Shown here in pieces: positions 9,085-18,462 of a stretch of DNA of 64,000 nucleotides (position 1 is the first letter of the stretch; every line of letters starts with the position of its first letter). The notes beneath the pieces were generated by a model that was not told the origin of the DNA, ran no database searches, and worked only from the letters and a program-made list of their open reading frames with translations. Source of the stretch: Corticimicrobacter populi (GTDB lineage: Bacteria > Pseudomonadota > Gammaproteobacteria > Burkholderiales > Burkholderiaceae_B); assembly GCF_003123725.1 (NCBI RefSeq), contig NZ_QETA01000001.1, forward strand, positions 1 to 64,000, written 5' to 3'. The position numbers and the translations under genes are program-made.

Positions 9085-11058
9085 TTACGCCTGGGTTGCT
9101 TGGGCTTGGATATGCTGGTGCTCGATGCGTGCGACCTCTTCGGACGGGACGTAGTAGTCCACGTCCTGGTCATAGGTGCGCACGATATAGGCCACGATCG
9201 CACCGACGAACGAGGCACCGACCAGCCACCAGATGTGCCAGATCAGGGCGAAGCACATCACGGTCAGCAGCATTGAAACCACGAATGGATTGCCTGTGTT
9301 GCGCGGCATGTGGATCGGTGCATAGTGGCTGGGCGCGGGCGGCAGGCCACGTTGCTTGGCTTCATAGAACGCGTCAATGGAATCCACCTTGGGCAGCACG
9401 GCGAAGTTGTAGAACGGCGGCGGCGAGGCGGTGGACCACTCCAGCGTGCGACCATCCCACGGATCGCCGGTGACGTCCATGTTCTGCTTGCGGTCGCGGA
9501 TGCTGACGTAGAGCTGCAGGATGAAGAAGCCGATACCTGCCAGGATGAACAGCGCGCCTACCCATGCCACGGTCAGGTAGGGGACCCAGGCCGGGTTGTC
9601 GTAGCTGTTCAGACGGCGGGTCATGCCCATGAAGCCGAGCATGTACAGCGGCATGAAGGCCAGGTAGAAGCCGATGATCCAGCACCAGAAGGAGTAGCGG
9701 CCCAGACGTTCATTGAGCTTGAAGCCGAATGCCTTCGGGAACCAGAAGGTGATGCCGGCCAGATAGCCGAATACCGCGCCACCGATGATGGTGTTGTGGA
9801 AGTGGGCCACCAGGAACAAGCTGTTGTGCAGCAGGAAGTCGGCACCCGGCACGGCCAGCAGAACGCCGGTCATGCCGCCGATGCTGAAGGTGACCAGAAA
9901 GCCCAGGGTCCAGAGCATGGGCGTCTTGAACTCGACGCGGCCCTGGTACATGGTGAACAGCCAGGTGAAGATCTTTACGCCGGTCGGAATGGCGATGATC
10001 ATTGTCATGATGCCGAAGAAGGCGTTGACGTTGGCCCCCGAACCCATGGTGAAGAAGTGGTGCAGCCAGACGATGAACGACAGCAGGCCGATGGCGACGG
10101 TAGCACCGACCATGGATTTGTAGCCGAACAGCTTCTTGCGGGCAAAGGTCGAAACGACTTCAGAGAACACACCGAAAGCCGGCAGTACCAGGATGTACAC
10201 CTCGGGGTGGCCCCAGGCCCAGAACAGGTTCACGTACATCATGGCGTTGCCGCCCATGCCGGCCGTGAAGAAATTCATGTCGAGGTAGCGATCCAGCGAC
10301 AGCATGCCGAGTGCGACTGTGAGGATCGGGAAGGCGGCGACGATGATCACGCAGGTGACCAGGGTGGTCCAGGTGAAGATGGGCATCTTCATCAGGGTCA
10401 TGCCCGGCGTGCGCATCTTGAGGATGGTCACGAACAGGTTGACGCCGGTCAGCAGGGTACCCAGCCCGGATAGCTGCAATGACCAGATGTAGTAATCGAC
10501 GCCGACACTTGGACTGAGATCGATCCCCGAAAGTGGCGGATAGGCCACCCAGCCGGACTGGGCGAACTCACCCACACCCAGCGACAGCATCACAAGGATG
10601 ACGCCGCCCACGAACAGCCAGAAGCTGAGCGCGTTGAGGTAGGGAAATGCCACGTCGCGGGCACCGATCTGCAGCGGCATGACGATGTTCATCAGGCCTG
10701 TCACCAGCGGCGTTGCGACGAAGAAGATCATGATGACGCCGTGCGCCGAGAAGATCTGGTCATAGTGGTGCGGGGGCAGGAAGCCGTCGCTGCCGCCGTG
10801 GGCCAGCATCAGTTGCGTGCGCATCATGATGGCGTCGGCAAAGCCGCGCACCAGCATGATGATGGCCACGATGATGTACATGATCCCGATGCGCTTGTGG
10901 TCGACCGTGGTAAACCACTCCTTCCACAGCCAGGTCCACTTCTTGAAATAGGTGATGCCGCCGACGACGGCGATACCGCCCAGCACGATGGCGATCAGCG
11001 TAACGATGATGATCGGGTCGTGAAGGGGGATGGCATCCAGGGTTAGCTTGCCGAACAT
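9085..11058 (-). CDS. cyoB: Cytochrome bo3 quinol oxidase subunit I
   Basis: 657 residues, the heme-copper catalytic subunit that reduces O2 to water and pumps protons. The copper-B and cross-linked His-Tyr region reads [17 protein letters not shown] (~283-299). The paired copper histidines are in [11 protein letters not shown] (~329-339), and the heme ligand segment is [12 protein letters not shown] (~416-427). About 15 membrane helices are expected. It lies between cyoA (six bases) and cyoC (five bases). The overlapping long frame on the opposite strand is a codon-bias artefact. Confidence 0.98.
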   Translation of the reverse strand: MFGKLTLDAIPLHDPIIIVTLIAIVLGGIAVVGGITYFKKWTWLWKEWFTTVDHKRIGIMYIIVAIIMLVRGFADAIMMRTQLMLAHGGSDGFLPPHHYDQIFSAHGVIMIFFVATPLVTGLMNIVMPLQIGARDVAFPYLNALSFWLFVGGVILVMLSLGVGEFAQSGWVAYPPLSGIDLSPSVGVDYYIWSLQLSGLGTLLTGVNLFVTILKMRTPGMTLMKMPIFTWTTLVTCVIIVAAFPILTVALGMLSLDRYLDMNFFTAGMGGNAMMYVNLFWAWGHPEVYILVLPAFGVFSEVVSTFARKKLFGYKSMVGATVAIGLLSFIVWLHHFFTMGSGANVNAFFGIMTMIIAIPTGVKIFTWLFTMYQGRVEFKTPMLWTLGFLVTFSIGGMTGVLLAVPGADFLLHNSLFLVAHFHNTIIGGAVFGYLAGITFWFPKAFGFKLNERLGRYSFWCWIIGFYLAFMPLYMLGFMGMTRRLNSYDNPAWVPYLTVAWVGALFILAGIGFFILQLYVSIRDRKQNMDVTGDPWDGRTLEWSTASPPPFYNFAVLPKVDSIDAFYEAKQRGLPPAPSHYAPIHMPRNTGNPFVVSMLLTVMCFALIWHIWWLVGASFVGAIVAYIVRTYDQDVDYYVPSEEVARIEHQHIQAQATQA

Positions 11059-11064
11059 GGTTGA

Positions 11065-11973
11065 TTACTCCTCCGAACCGGACTGGGGGGCGTCGCCGAT
11101 GTCCAGGCGGTCCCGGGTGTTGGCACCCACGCCGATGAACTGGTCGATGACTTGCTTGAACAGACCGGGCTGCACATTGCCGTAATAGGTCACGGGGTGG
11201 TCCTTGCTCGGCTGAGCGAGCTGCTTGTAGCCTTCGAAGTCCAGGCCCTGCTCGCTGGCCTTGACCTTCTGGACCCACTCTTCGAAACCGGCGTCGCTCA
11301 GAGCGTGCGCCTTGAATTTCATGCCCGAGAAGCCACTGCCGCTGTAATTGCTGGAAATGCCATCATAGACACCCGCCTCATTGGCGATCAGGTGCAATTG
11401 GGTGCGCATCCCGGCCATGGCGTAGATCTGACCGCCCAGCTGGGGAATGAAGAACGAGTTCATCGGCCCGTTGGAGGTGATGTTGAAGGCAATCGGCGTG
11501 TTTTCCGGGAAGGCGATCTCGTTGACCGTAGCGATGCCTTGCTCAGGGTAGACGAACACCCACTTCCAGTCCGTTGCGATCACGTCGATGACGACGGGCT
11601 GGCGATCGGACTCCAGCGGCTTGAACGGGTCGAGCGCATGCGTGCTCTTCCAGACGATGATGGCCAGTGTGAAGATGATCAGCAGCGGTATGCCCCAGAC
11701 CACGATTTCAACCTTGGTGGAATGTGACCAGTCAGGTGTGTATTTTGCATTCTTGTTGGATGCGCGGTATTTCCAGGCAAATACGAAGGTCAGCAAAATG
11801 GCTGGGATCACGACGATCAGCATCAGGCCGACGGCAGTAATGATCAGGTCGCGTTGGGCGATCCCGATCTCGCCTTTTGAATTGAAGAGCACCCAGTCCG
11901 AGCAGCCGCTCAGACCGGAAGCGATCAATAGCGCAAGTGCGCTTCGCCATAATGTCCGGCAGTGGTGTTTCAT
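11065..11973 (-). CDS. cyoA: Cytochrome bo3 quinol oxidase subunit II (lipoprotein)
   Basis: 302-residue subunit II. A lipoprotein signal (hydrophobic ALALLIASG followed by lipobox LSGC, Cys24) is followed by two membrane helices and a periplasmic cupredoxin-like domain. The copper-A ligands are absent, as expected for a quinol oxidase. The open frame extends upstream to 12129, but the ATG at 11973 has AGGA before it and places the lipobox correctly. It is the first gene of cyoABCDE. The upstream region holds an FNR-type site and a long inverted repeat. Confidence 0.95.
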   Translation of the reverse strand: MKHHCRTLWRSALALLIASGLSGCSDWVLFNSKGEIGIAQRDLIITAVGLMLIVVIPAILLTFVFAWKYRASNKNAKYTPDWSHSTKVEIVVWGIPLLIIFTLAIIVWKSTHALDPFKPLESDRQPVVIDVIATDWKWVFVYPEQGIATVNEIAFPENTPIAFNITSNGPMNSFFIPQLGGQIYAMAGMRTQLHLIANEAGVYDGISSNYSGSGFSGMKFKAHALSDAGFEEWVQKVKASEQGLDFEGYKQLAQPSKDHPVTYYGNVQPGLFKQVIDQFIGVGANTRDRLDIGDAPQSGSEE

Positions 11974-12231
11974 ATGGAAAGATCCTGAGATATATAAACA
12001 ATCGTTCGGAAACGCATTTGTTTTCATGCTCTTGCTGTGGCCGGCATGCATGTATGAATGTATGCAGCGACACGACATGCAAAAAGCCGCCATCAGGGAT
12101 GAGCGGCGCGTGCAGGCACGACTATACAAAATATCGGCGGCTCATGAGCGGCACCGATGTTACGACCCAATGTACGGAGAATGCAGGGAGACGCCTTGGG
12201 TGGGCAGGATGAGGTGCCGGAGAGGAATGCA

Positions 12232-12297
12232 GGTCTGTAAAAAAAATCTTTTAAAACAAAGAATTGCTTTGATCTATATCAAATTTTTTTACAGACC
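12232..12297. repeat. Long inverted repeat flanking an FNR-type site
   Basis: Left arm GGTCTGTAAAAAAAAT (12232-12247) is matched by the inverted right arm ATTTTTTTACAGACC (12283-12297), differing by one base in the A/T run. The ~35-base loop contains the TTGAT-N4-ATCAA palindrome. It is too A/T-rich to be a classic terminator. A protein-binding or structured leader role is possible but unproven. Confidence 0.7.
12269..12282. promoter_or_regulatory. Candidate FNR/ANR binding site upstream of cyo
   Basis: TTGATCTATATCAA matches the FNR/CRP-family consensus TTGAT-N4-ATCAA in all ten consensus positions and is a perfect palindrome at its ends. It lies 296 bases upstream of the cyoA start codon. 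Oxygen-regulated control of cyo by FNR-type proteins is established in other proteobacteria; here it is inferred from the site only. Confidence 0.65.
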
Positions 12298-12405
12298 GAA
12301 AAAGTGCGCAGAAGTCAATGATACACATCATCCAGCCTTTTTCTCCGTATATTTTTTAGAAACTATATATTTCTATATGTGTCTTATGGGCGTGAGAAAG
12401 AAGGT

Positions 12406-13266
12406 TCAGGATTGCCAGTGGCCGCTCAGGAGTAGTGGGGGCCTGGATTGGGCACGCACCAAGGCGGAGGCGGGCCAGGTATCCTGGCGCACGGACAGGC
12501 CGGCATAGATGCCGTGCCCTTCGCCGGCTTGCAGCTGACCGCCGGCTTCGATGCCCTCTCCGGCGCGAATGCTGCCGCCCGCCAGGATGTCGCCGCGAGC
12601 CAGGATCCCCCAGCGGGCGTCGAGGTGGTCCGCGCAGCGGATATCCTGGCCGGCCATGATGCCGCGCTGTGTGTGAATTCCGGCACCACCGATGACGTTG
12701 CCGCCAGCCTTGATGCCGCCGTTGCACGACAGCGGGCCGCCGCTGTCGATGTCTTCGCCGGCATGCAGGTCGCCTTCCGCCTGCAAGGCACCTTCGACCC
12801 GGATGTCGCGCCGCGCTTTGATCAGGCCGCGGCAGTTCAGTGTCTGGCCGATGTCCAGGCTCCAGCCAGTGTGCAGGTCGCCGGCGACCTGCAGGTTGCC
12901 ATCGCAGCGGATGCCGCCTTCGGCCCGGATGTCGCGGCCGGCGATGATGTTGCCTTGTGCGCGGATACTGCCCTGGGTGTGGATGCTGCGGCCGGCTCGC
13001 ACGATGGTGTCAACCTCGATGCCCTGGCGGATGCGCAGTTCGCCGGCAAAAATGACGGCATTGGCCTCCAGGCTGTCGAGTGTGCGTACGGCGTCAATCG
13101 GGCCAAACTGATCGAGTAGCCAGAGGGCGTCGTCGATGCGGTTCTCGGCGACGAGGTCGTCAAGCAATTGCTGATATTCGCCCTGACCGTTGCGATTGCG
13201 GATGAACCAGCGAAAGCCGGCGGCGCAGGGTTGCTTGGCTTTGACGAAATTCTTGGTGAGTTGCAT
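12406..13266 (-). CDS. Hexapeptide-repeat beta-helix protein (bactofilin/polymer-like), unknown function
   Basis: 286 residues in two parts. Residues 1-70 form a polar, mostly helical N-terminal domain (including GFRWFIRN and DDALWLLDQFGP). Residues ~71-250 are about 30 consecutive six-residue units of pattern [I/L/V]xxGxx, for example IRAQGN IIAGRD IRAEGG. Such regular hexads are expected to fold into a solenoid beta-helix, as in hexapeptide-repeat proteins and bactofilins. No acyltransferase catalytic domain is visible and there is no signal peptide, so it is probably cytoplasmic. A scaffold or filament role is an inference. It is read toward cyo but is separated from it by ~430 bases. Confidence 0.75.
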   Translation of the reverse strand: MQLTKNFVKAKQPCAAGFRWFIRNRNGQGEYQQLLDDLVAENRIDDALWLLDQFGPIDAVRTLDSLEANAVIFAGELRIRQGIEVDTIVRAGRSIHTQGSIRAQGNIIAGRDIRAEGGIRCDGNLQVAGDLHTGWSLDIGQTLNCRGLIKARRDIRVEGALQAEGDLHAGEDIDSGGPLSCNGGIKAGGNVIGGAGIHTQRGIMAGQDIRCADHLDARWGILARGDILAGGSIRAGEGIEAGGQLQAGEGHGIYAGLSVRQDTWPASALVRAQSRPPLLLSGHWQS

Positions 13267-13644
13267 GGGGCTTCGGTATCTCGTGTGTGCAGGCGCGGCA
13301 GCGTGTTCATCTCGGGTCGCTGTGGGCGTGCATTGCCTCGGCGCGGTGACGCGGCGAAAGGGCAGGGTCGCGGGTGTGGTGCGTCAGGGCAGGATGGCCC
13401 GAGGCATCATCGGCAGGGGGAAGGTGCGTGCGCGAACGATCAGCCTGGTTTGGCGCGGGCAAAGAGAGAGCGAAAAGCCAGTTCCTGCAGGCTGAGCAGC
13501 CTGAAGCGAGTGTGGAGCACGACACCGAAGGTGAAGCGTCCGCGTCCGGCGAACCGGTTTTGCAGAATGCGTCGCTGGTACGGAGTCCTGAGCGTGGGCA
13601 TGGCGGGCGTCGGGTGTCGGAGAATCCGGCAAAGCGTCCGGCAG
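13267..13644. other. Intergenic stretch between hexad-repeat gene and tRNA-Lys terminator
   Basis: About 380 GC-rich bases. Open frames occur on both strands but overlap one another, lack good ribosome binding sites and give arginine/alanine-rich translations with no family features. I see no RNA gene. It must contain the promoter of the minus-strand hexad-repeat gene. Confidence 0.55.
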
Positions 13645-13675
13645 AAAAGCAACAAGGCGGCTGAAAGCCGCCTTG
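13645..13675 (-). terminator. Intrinsic terminator of tRNA-Lys
   Basis: On the minus strand, stem CAAGGCGGC / GCCGCCTTG with a five-base loop is followed by TTGCTTTT. It begins 12 bases after the encoded CCA of tRNA-Lys. Confidence 0.82.
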
Positions 13676-13687
13676 TGCGAGATAACC

Positions 13688-13763
13688 TGGTGGGCTGTGA
13701 GTGGCTCGAACACTCGACCTACGGATTAAGAGTCCGCTGCTCTACCAACTGAGCTAACAGCCC
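13688..13763 (-). tRNA. tRNA-Lys (anticodon CUU)
   Basis: 76 bases including an encoded CCA. The 7-bp acceptor stem GGGCTGT / ACAGCCC, D-arm TAGCTCAGTTGGTAGAGCA, and T-arm with GTTCGAG are visible. The anticodon loop is CTCTTAA with anticodon CTT, which reads AAG lysine codons. Its own promoter and terminator flank it, so it is a single-gene transcription unit. Confidence 0.95.
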
Positions 13764-13806
13764 GATCTGCGTAACTGCAATGTGTGTTGCAGCTCGAGAA
13801 GGCGAA

Positions 13807-13835
13807 ACTATACATGTTTTTTTTGTGCTGTGCAA
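13807..13835 (-). promoter_or_regulatory. Promoter of tRNA-Lys
   Basis: On the minus strand, TTGCAC (13835-13830) and TATAGT (13812-13807) are separated by exactly 17 bases. The -10 matches the sigma-70 consensus in five of six positions and the -35 in three. Transcription would start near 13800, about 37 bases before the tRNA. Confidence 0.55.
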
Positions 13836-13894
13836 ATAATTTCGTCTTTTCTGCAAATTTTTATGCGGTCAGTCTCAATTCCGTAGTGCGATGA

Positions 13895-14377
13895 TCAATC
13901 TCGCAGTGCGATGACGGCTTCTATTTCTACGCGCATGCCGGAGGGCAGAGAGACTGCGCCGCTGGCAATGCGGGCATGCCGGCCTCGCTCTCCGAACAGA
14001 TCGAGAAAGAGCGTGGAGGCACCGTCGAGTACGCTGGCGTGTGCCGTGAAGGTTGCATCGCAATGCACCAGGCCAGCCAGCCGCACGATGCGCTCGATGC
14101 GACCCAGATCGCCCGAGCAGGCGTGTGCCGCCTGCGCCAGGACATTGAGCGCGCAGATGCGGGCTGCCTCCTGACTGGAAGGCAGGTCGGCACTGTCGGC
14201 AGGGCCGGTATGATGCAGCATGCCATTCAGGCGCGGGCCTTGTCCCGCCACGAACAGGAGGTTGCCACTGCGGACATAGGGAACATAGGCTCCCTGGGGA
14301 ATCGTGGCGTCCGGCAACGACAGCCCGAGTTCGGTCAGTCGCTGGCGCAGACGGTCGTTCTCTGACGGCTGGCTCAT
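13895..14377 (-). CDS. RidA/YjgF family protein
   Basis: 160 residues of the RidA/YER057c/UK114 fold. RidA proteins hydrolyse reactive enamine/imine intermediates released by PLP enzymes, such as 2-aminoacrylate from serine/threonine dehydratases. Visible segments are YVRSGNLLFVAGQGPR (~34-49) and the C-terminal arginine-containing strand MRVEIEAVIAL (~148-158). Its ATG overlaps the stop of the D-glutamate-cyclase-like gene by four bases, so translation is coupled. It is the last gene of the operon that also encodes a PLP dehydratase, which fits an imine-clearing role. Confidence 0.88.
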   Translation of the reverse strand: MSQPSENDRLRQRLTELGLSLPDATIPQGAYVPYVRSGNLLFVAGQGPRLNGMLHHTGPADSADLPSSQEAARICALNVLAQAAHACSGDLGRIERIVRLAGLVHCDATFTAHASVLDGASTLFLDLFGERGRHARIASGAVSLPSGMRVEIEAVIALRD

Positions 14378-15441
14378 TTGATCTGTCTCCAGTCGCCCTG
14401 GTCACCCTTCCAGTTGATGGTGTGGCCGAGGGTGCGCAGTACAGTGGCGCGCAGGGTATGCACCAGGCCGACCCATTCATCGACATGAATGCCATCGACG
14501 GCAGGTTCTGGTGCCATGAACATGCCGTCCACGCCGCCATTGCCTACGCACAGCTCAATGCTGCGACGTTCCAGTTCGGCATCATGGAATACGGTGGGAT
14601 TTTCGAGCAGGGCGGTCAGTGCGGCAATCAGGCCGGTGGCCCCCCAGTTTGATACGTTGGAGATGACCAGATGATCCGCGGCATTGGCTGCCGCGACGCC
14701 GCCGCGACCTGGAATGCCGCAGTCGCGGGCCTTGGGCGAGAAGGTGGGCAGGTCCTGGGCAATGACGCCCATGCCAAGCTCATTGCCGCCATCACCGATG
14801 CCGATGGTGGGGATGCCATGCTGCTTTGCCAGGTTGAACAGGTAGTCGGCATCGCCCACCATGCCGTCCAGCGGGCGTCCGCCCAGGCCGTGATAGAGTC
14901 CGTTGGCGTTGGCACCCGGACGTTCGATGGAGATGACCAGGGCGGGCCGGCTGGTTTCGATCAGTTCGTGGGCTGCCGCATGGCAGCGCGTGTCATCCTT
15001 CTCCAGCGAACGGATATAGACTGGCCGCAGGAAATCGATACCGACGGCCTGTCCGTCGGCAGGCAGGTTGCGTGGGGAGAGGCCTGCGCCCATGCAGGTG
15101 GCGCGCATCATGGCATCCCAGTCGTGGTCGATGGCGATGATGGAGTGAACGCCGAAACCCAGGAACAGGGCGCGTGCCAGCAGCGCCGCTCCGACCGGGC
15201 CATCGGTTTCGGGCACACCGCCGCCCTCGGGAAAGCCGGTGATGATCAGTACGGGGCCAGGTTGGTCGCGCAGGCGGGTGGCGATCACTTCCGCCGCGCC
15301 CATGCAGTTGAAGCCGGGCTGGCGTCGCTGCACGGCATCCCGGATATGGCGGATGGAGCCGACGCCGGTCAGGTCCAGGCTCATGAAGTCGTCGATGGTC
15401 TGTGCCACGCGCTGATAGGTGGCGCTGTCTTTGCTCAGCAT
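14374..15441 (-). CDS. DUF4392 (D-glutamate cyclase-like) protein
   Basis: 355 residues. It resembles the DUF4392 C-terminal domain of mitochondrial D-glutamate cyclase, which converts D-glutamate to 5-oxo-D-proline. Conserved-looking segments are ITGFPEGGGVPETDGPVGA (~66-84), SIERPGANANGLYHGLGG (~170-187) and GIGDGGNELGMG (~217-228). The actual substrate is not proven, and other D-amino or hydroxy acids are possible. It sits between a PLP dehydratase gene (29 bases upstream) and ridA (overlap), downstream of a TRAP transporter. An amino acid catabolic role is therefore likely. Confidence 0.82.
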   Translation of the reverse strand: MLSKDSATYQRVAQTIDDFMSLDLTGVGSIRHIRDAVQRRQPGFNCMGAAEVIATRLRDQPGPVLIITGFPEGGGVPETDGPVGAALLARALFLGFGVHSIIAIDHDWDAMMRATCMGAGLSPRNLPADGQAVGIDFLRPVYIRSLEKDDTRCHAAAHELIETSRPALVISIERPGANANGLYHGLGGRPLDGMVGDADYLFNLAKQHGIPTIGIGDGGNELGMGVIAQDLPTFSPKARDCGIPGRGGVAAANAADHLVISNVSNWGATGLIAALTALLENPTVFHDAELERRSIELCVGNGGVDGMFMAPEPAVDGIHVDEWVGLVHTLRATVLRTLGHTINWKGDQGDWRQIK

Positions 15442-15470
15442 GGTGAATTCCTTGTGTTGAAAATGTGGTT

Positions 15471-16466
15471 TCAGGGTTGCTGGATATAGGTCGCGAACTT
15501 GTCGGCATCGACATTGCCGCCGCTCAGGACGATGCCGATGGTCTTGTCGCGGATATCGAGCTTGCCGGCCAGCAGTGCCGCCAGTGGTGCGGCACCGCCC
15601 GGCTCGACGACCAGTCGCAGGTCTTCATAGGCGATGCGTATGGCTTGGCGGACATCCTCGTCGCTGACGGTCAGCGCGCCTGCCAGTAGCGCCTGGTTGA
15701 TAGGGAACGTGATGTCGCCAGGCGACTGCACTTGCAGTGCGTCGCAGATCGACTGGCGACCTGCCGGATTGCCGACGCGGGTACCACTGGCCAGGGAACG
15801 TGCCGTATCGTCGAATTGCTCGGGCTCGACGCACCAGACTGCGGTGTTGGGCGAGAGCGCATGGATGGCGGTGGCGACCCCCGCGGCCAGGCCGCCGCCA
15901 CTGCAACTGACCAGTGCCGCATCAAGCGTGGCCTCCAGCGCCGTGGCCTGCTGGCTCAGTTCGATACCCAGGGTTCCCTGGCCGGCGATGACATGCGGAT
16001 CGTCGTAGGGGGGCACGATGACCGCGCCGGTGCGCTCGGCGATTTCGGTGCCGATGGCTTCGCGGTTTTCGGTTTTTCGGTCGTACAGGCGCACGGTGGC
16101 ACCGAGCTTGCGGGCACCCTCGACCTTGGCGACGGGGGCGTCGGAAGGCATCAGGATCGTGGCCTGGATGCCCAGCCGGGCACCGACCGAGGAGACGGCC
16201 AGCGCATGATTGCCGGACGACCAGGCGACGATGCCGGCTTCGCGCTGGGCGGGTGTGAACTGGATGACGCGGTTGTAGGCTCCGCGAAATTTGAATGATC
16301 CGGTGTGCTGCAGGACTTCCGGCTTGATCAGGATGCGGGCACCCAGGCGTTCGTTGAGTGCGGCATTTTCGATCAGCGCGGTATGCACCACGCGATTGCG
16401 CAGGCGTTGCGCAGCGGCTTCGACATCGGCAAAGGAAACGCTGGGGGCGAGTGTTTTCGTGTTCAT
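15471..16466 (-). CDS. PLP-dependent threonine/serine dehydratase family protein
   Basis: 331-residue fold-type II PLP enzyme, similar in length to catabolic threonine dehydratase, serine racemase and hydroxyaspartate dehydratase. The PLP lysine is in HTGSFKFRGAYN (Lys59), the PLP-phosphate glycine loop is SCSGGGLAAG (~188-197), and the C-terminal IVLSGGN follows. There is no C-terminal ACT domain, so feedback inhibition by isoleucine is unlikely. The product imine would be a RidA substrate, and ridA lies in the same operon. The exact substrate (threonine, serine or 3-hydroxyaspartate) cannot be told by eye. Confidence 0.9.
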   Translation of the reverse strand: MNTKTLAPSVSFADVEAAAQRLRNRVVHTALIENAALNERLGARILIKPEVLQHTGSFKFRGAYNRVIQFTPAQREAGIVAWSSGNHALAVSSVGARLGIQATILMPSDAPVAKVEGARKLGATVRLYDRKTENREAIGTEIAERTGAVIVPPYDDPHVIAGQGTLGIELSQQATALEATLDAALVSCSGGGLAAGVATAIHALSPNTAVWCVEPEQFDDTARSLASGTRVGNPAGRQSICDALQVQSPGDITFPINQALLAGALTVSDEDVRQAIRIAYEDLRLVVEPGGAAPLAALLAGKLDIRDKTIGIVLSGGNVDADKFATYIQQP

Positions 16467-16559
16467 GAGTATGCTTTCCGAAAGGGTGGGAAAAAAGGGC
16501 TGTGGAGGGTCTGGCGGAGCAGGGCTGACCGGCTGGGTTGCCGCCGGCCAGACCGGTGC

Positions 16560-17846
16560 TCAGCCCGAGAGCACGCGGGGCAGAAACAGGGCCAGATCGG
16601 GAAAGGCCACCATCAGGCCGATCACCGCCAGCAGGGCCGCCACGAAGGGCAGTGCGCCGATGATGACGTCGCTCATGGGGCCGGACTTGCGCAGGCCTTG
16701 CACCACGAACAGGTTCAGGCCGACTGGAGGGGTGATCAGGGCTGTCTCGATCAGCAGCACGACCAGGATGCCGAACCAGATCGGGTCGTAGCCCAGCGCG
16801 ATCACGATAGGGGTGACGATGGGGACGCTGGCGACCATCAGTGACAGGGTTTCCATGAACAGGCCGACCACCAGGTAAAACAGGATGATGAACAGCAGCA
16901 TCACCTCGGGGGCCACGTCCATGTTCTGCACGAATGAAGCCACGGCACGGGTGACGCCGATGGAGCCCATGATGAAGTTGAGAAAATAGGCCCCGATGAT
17001 GATGGCCAGCATCATGCCGGTTGTCAGGATGGTGCCCATCAGTGCCTGCTTCAGCATGGCCCAGGAAAGTCGCCCGGTCAGCGCGATGACGAGCATGGCA
17101 CCGGTCACGCCCAGCGCGGCTGCCTCGGTCGGCGTGGCCAGCCCGGCGTAGATGAAGCCGACCACCAGCAGGAAAATGCCCAGCGGGAAGATCAGATCCT
17201 TGAGTGCGGCAAAGCGTTCGCGCCAGGTGGCGTGCAAGCGCTCGCCTCCCAGGGATGGCTTGACTGCACACACGATCAGGATGGTCAGCGAGAACATCGC
17301 AGCCAGCAGAATGCCGGGCAGCAGCGCCGCCAGGTACAGCGCCGGGATCGACGAGTTGGTGAGGGCACCGTAGATCACCAGATTGATGCTCGGCGGGATC
17401 AGGATGCCCAGGGTGCCGCCGGCTGCGATGCTGCCCAGGAAGAGCTTCTCGTTGTAGCCGTATTTGCGGATCTGCGGGATGGCGACCGTGCCGACCGTGG
17501 CTGCGGTTGCCACGCTGGAGCCGCTGGTGGCGGAGAAGGCCGCCGAGGTCCCGATGTTGGAGTGCATCAGTCCGCCGGGTAGCCATGACAGCCACTTGGC
17601 CATGGCTCCGTACATACCTTCGCCGATGCCAGAGCGCAGCAGCAGTTCGCCCAGCAGTACGAAGAACGGGATAGACACCAGCAGCGGGTCGTTGCCGGCA
17701 TTCCAGGCGATCTGGCCGATGCCCTGCAGGATGGGAAAGGGCGAGTAGGCTTCGGCCAGGGCGACGCCCAGCAGCCCGAGCACGGCAGCCACGGGGATGG
17801 AGAGCGCCAGCAGGACCAGCAGTCCGAGCGCGACGTTTGCAATCAT
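16560..17846 (-). CDS. TRAP transporter large permease (DctM family)
   Basis: 428 residues with about 12 hydrophobic segments, the typical size of DctM. Family segments include IPFFVLLGELLLRSGIG (~60-76) and GSIAAGGTLGILIPPSIN (~138-155). It forms the ion-coupled membrane channel of a TRAP uptake system with DctQ and the periplasmic binding protein. Its ATG overlaps the dctQ stop by four bases. The operon genes downstream suggest an amino acid or hydroxy-acid substrate. Confidence 0.95.
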   Translation of the reverse strand: MIANVALGLLVLLALSIPVAAVLGLLGVALAEAYSPFPILQGIGQIAWNAGNDPLLVSIPFFVLLGELLLRSGIGEGMYGAMAKWLSWLPGGLMHSNIGTSAAFSATSGSSVATAATVGTVAIPQIRKYGYNEKLFLGSIAAGGTLGILIPPSINLVIYGALTNSSIPALYLAALLPGILLAAMFSLTILIVCAVKPSLGGERLHATWRERFAALKDLIFPLGIFLLVVGFIYAGLATPTEAAALGVTGAMLVIALTGRLSWAMLKQALMGTILTTGMMLAIIIGAYFLNFIMGSIGVTRAVASFVQNMDVAPEVMLLFIILFYLVVGLFMETLSLMVASVPIVTPIVIALGYDPIWFGILVVLLIETALITPPVGLNLFVVQGLRKSGPMSDVIIGALPFVAALLAVIGLMVAFPDLALFLPRVLSG

Positions 17847-18460
17847 GATGATTCCTTTGCTTGGCGGGCCTGGCCGTCGCGGCTCGCCGCGTCTTCCAGC
17901 TCCTCGTGCACTTCTTCCAGCGTGCTGCGGTTCGAGATCAACTGGCGTGCGCCGTTCCAGTCACGTCGCAGCAACCTGCCGAGCGCCTTGCAGAGCAGGA
18001 TGGCGGCGATCAGGCAGAACAGTGCGAGCCCGGCCAGCCACAGAATCTGCGGAATGGCCAGCGGGGTGCCCAGTGGCGTCATGGATTTGGCGTTGATGGT
18101 GAGGCTGCGATCGACCATGACCCAGCCATAGCGCAGCACCAGGCCGAAGAACGCCAGCATGGCCACGATCGACAGGACGTCGAGCGCGAGCTGGACCGGA
18201 CGGGGCAGAATGGCGTAGAGCGAGTCGATGCGGATATGGCGGCGTGCCAGCAGCGTGGCCGACAGCGCCCAGGTGCTGGTAATCGCCAGGGCATAGCCAG
18301 ACAGTTCGTCGGCACCGTTGAAGCTCATGCCGAACAGGTTGCGGGCCATGATTTCCAGAGTGATGACAACGCTGGCAGCCAGGATCAGCAACCCGCAGGC
18401 CAGTGCAGCGGCATCGCCTGCCTTGCTGCACAGGCGCATCAGGGGGGAGTGGTTATCCAT
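17843..18460 (-). CDS. TRAP transporter small permease (DctQ family)
   Basis: 205 residues with four membrane helices. The motif NGADELSGYALAITSTWALS (~50-69) is characteristic of DctQ. An upstream extension of the frame exists, but the ATG at 18460 lies two bases from the stop of the binding-protein gene and gives a normal DctQ. The charged C-terminal tail is somewhat long. It overlaps dctM by four bases. Confidence 0.93.
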   Translation of the reverse strand: MDNHSPLMRLCSKAGDAAALACGLLILAASVVITLEIMARNLFGMSFNGADELSGYALAITSTWALSATLLARRHIRIDSLYAILPRPVQLALDVLSIVAMLAFFGLVLRYGWVMVDRSLTINAKSMTPLGTPLAIPQILWLAGLALFCLIAAILLCKALGRLLRRDWNGARQLISNRSTLEEVHEELEDAASRDGQARQAKESS

Positions 18461-18462
18461 GT

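Larger units (their letters stand above)
11974..12405 (-). other. Upstream region of the cyo operon
   Basis: About 430 bases separate the hexad-repeat gene from cyoA, both on the minus strand. No supportable gene lies here. It contains an FNR/ANR-like palindrome within a 66-base inverted-repeat structure and several A/T-rich tracts suited to promoters. I cannot assign one convincing -35/-10 pair by eye. Confidence 0.6.

Noticed and set aside
9310-10473. 387-residue open frame opposite cyoB
   Set aside because: It lies entirely inside the well-supported cyoB gene on the other strand, and its His/Asp/Glu/Gln-rich translation is the usual shadow of a GC-rich gene.
13168-13752. Open frame running from the hexad-repeat gene into tRNA-Lys
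   Set aside because: It crosses the tRNA terminator and the tRNA itself, and has no family features.
15922-17595. 557-residue open frame in another frame of the dehydratase/dctM region
   Set aside because: Same strand but out of frame with two recognisable genes; Arg/His/Pro-rich and no start signal.
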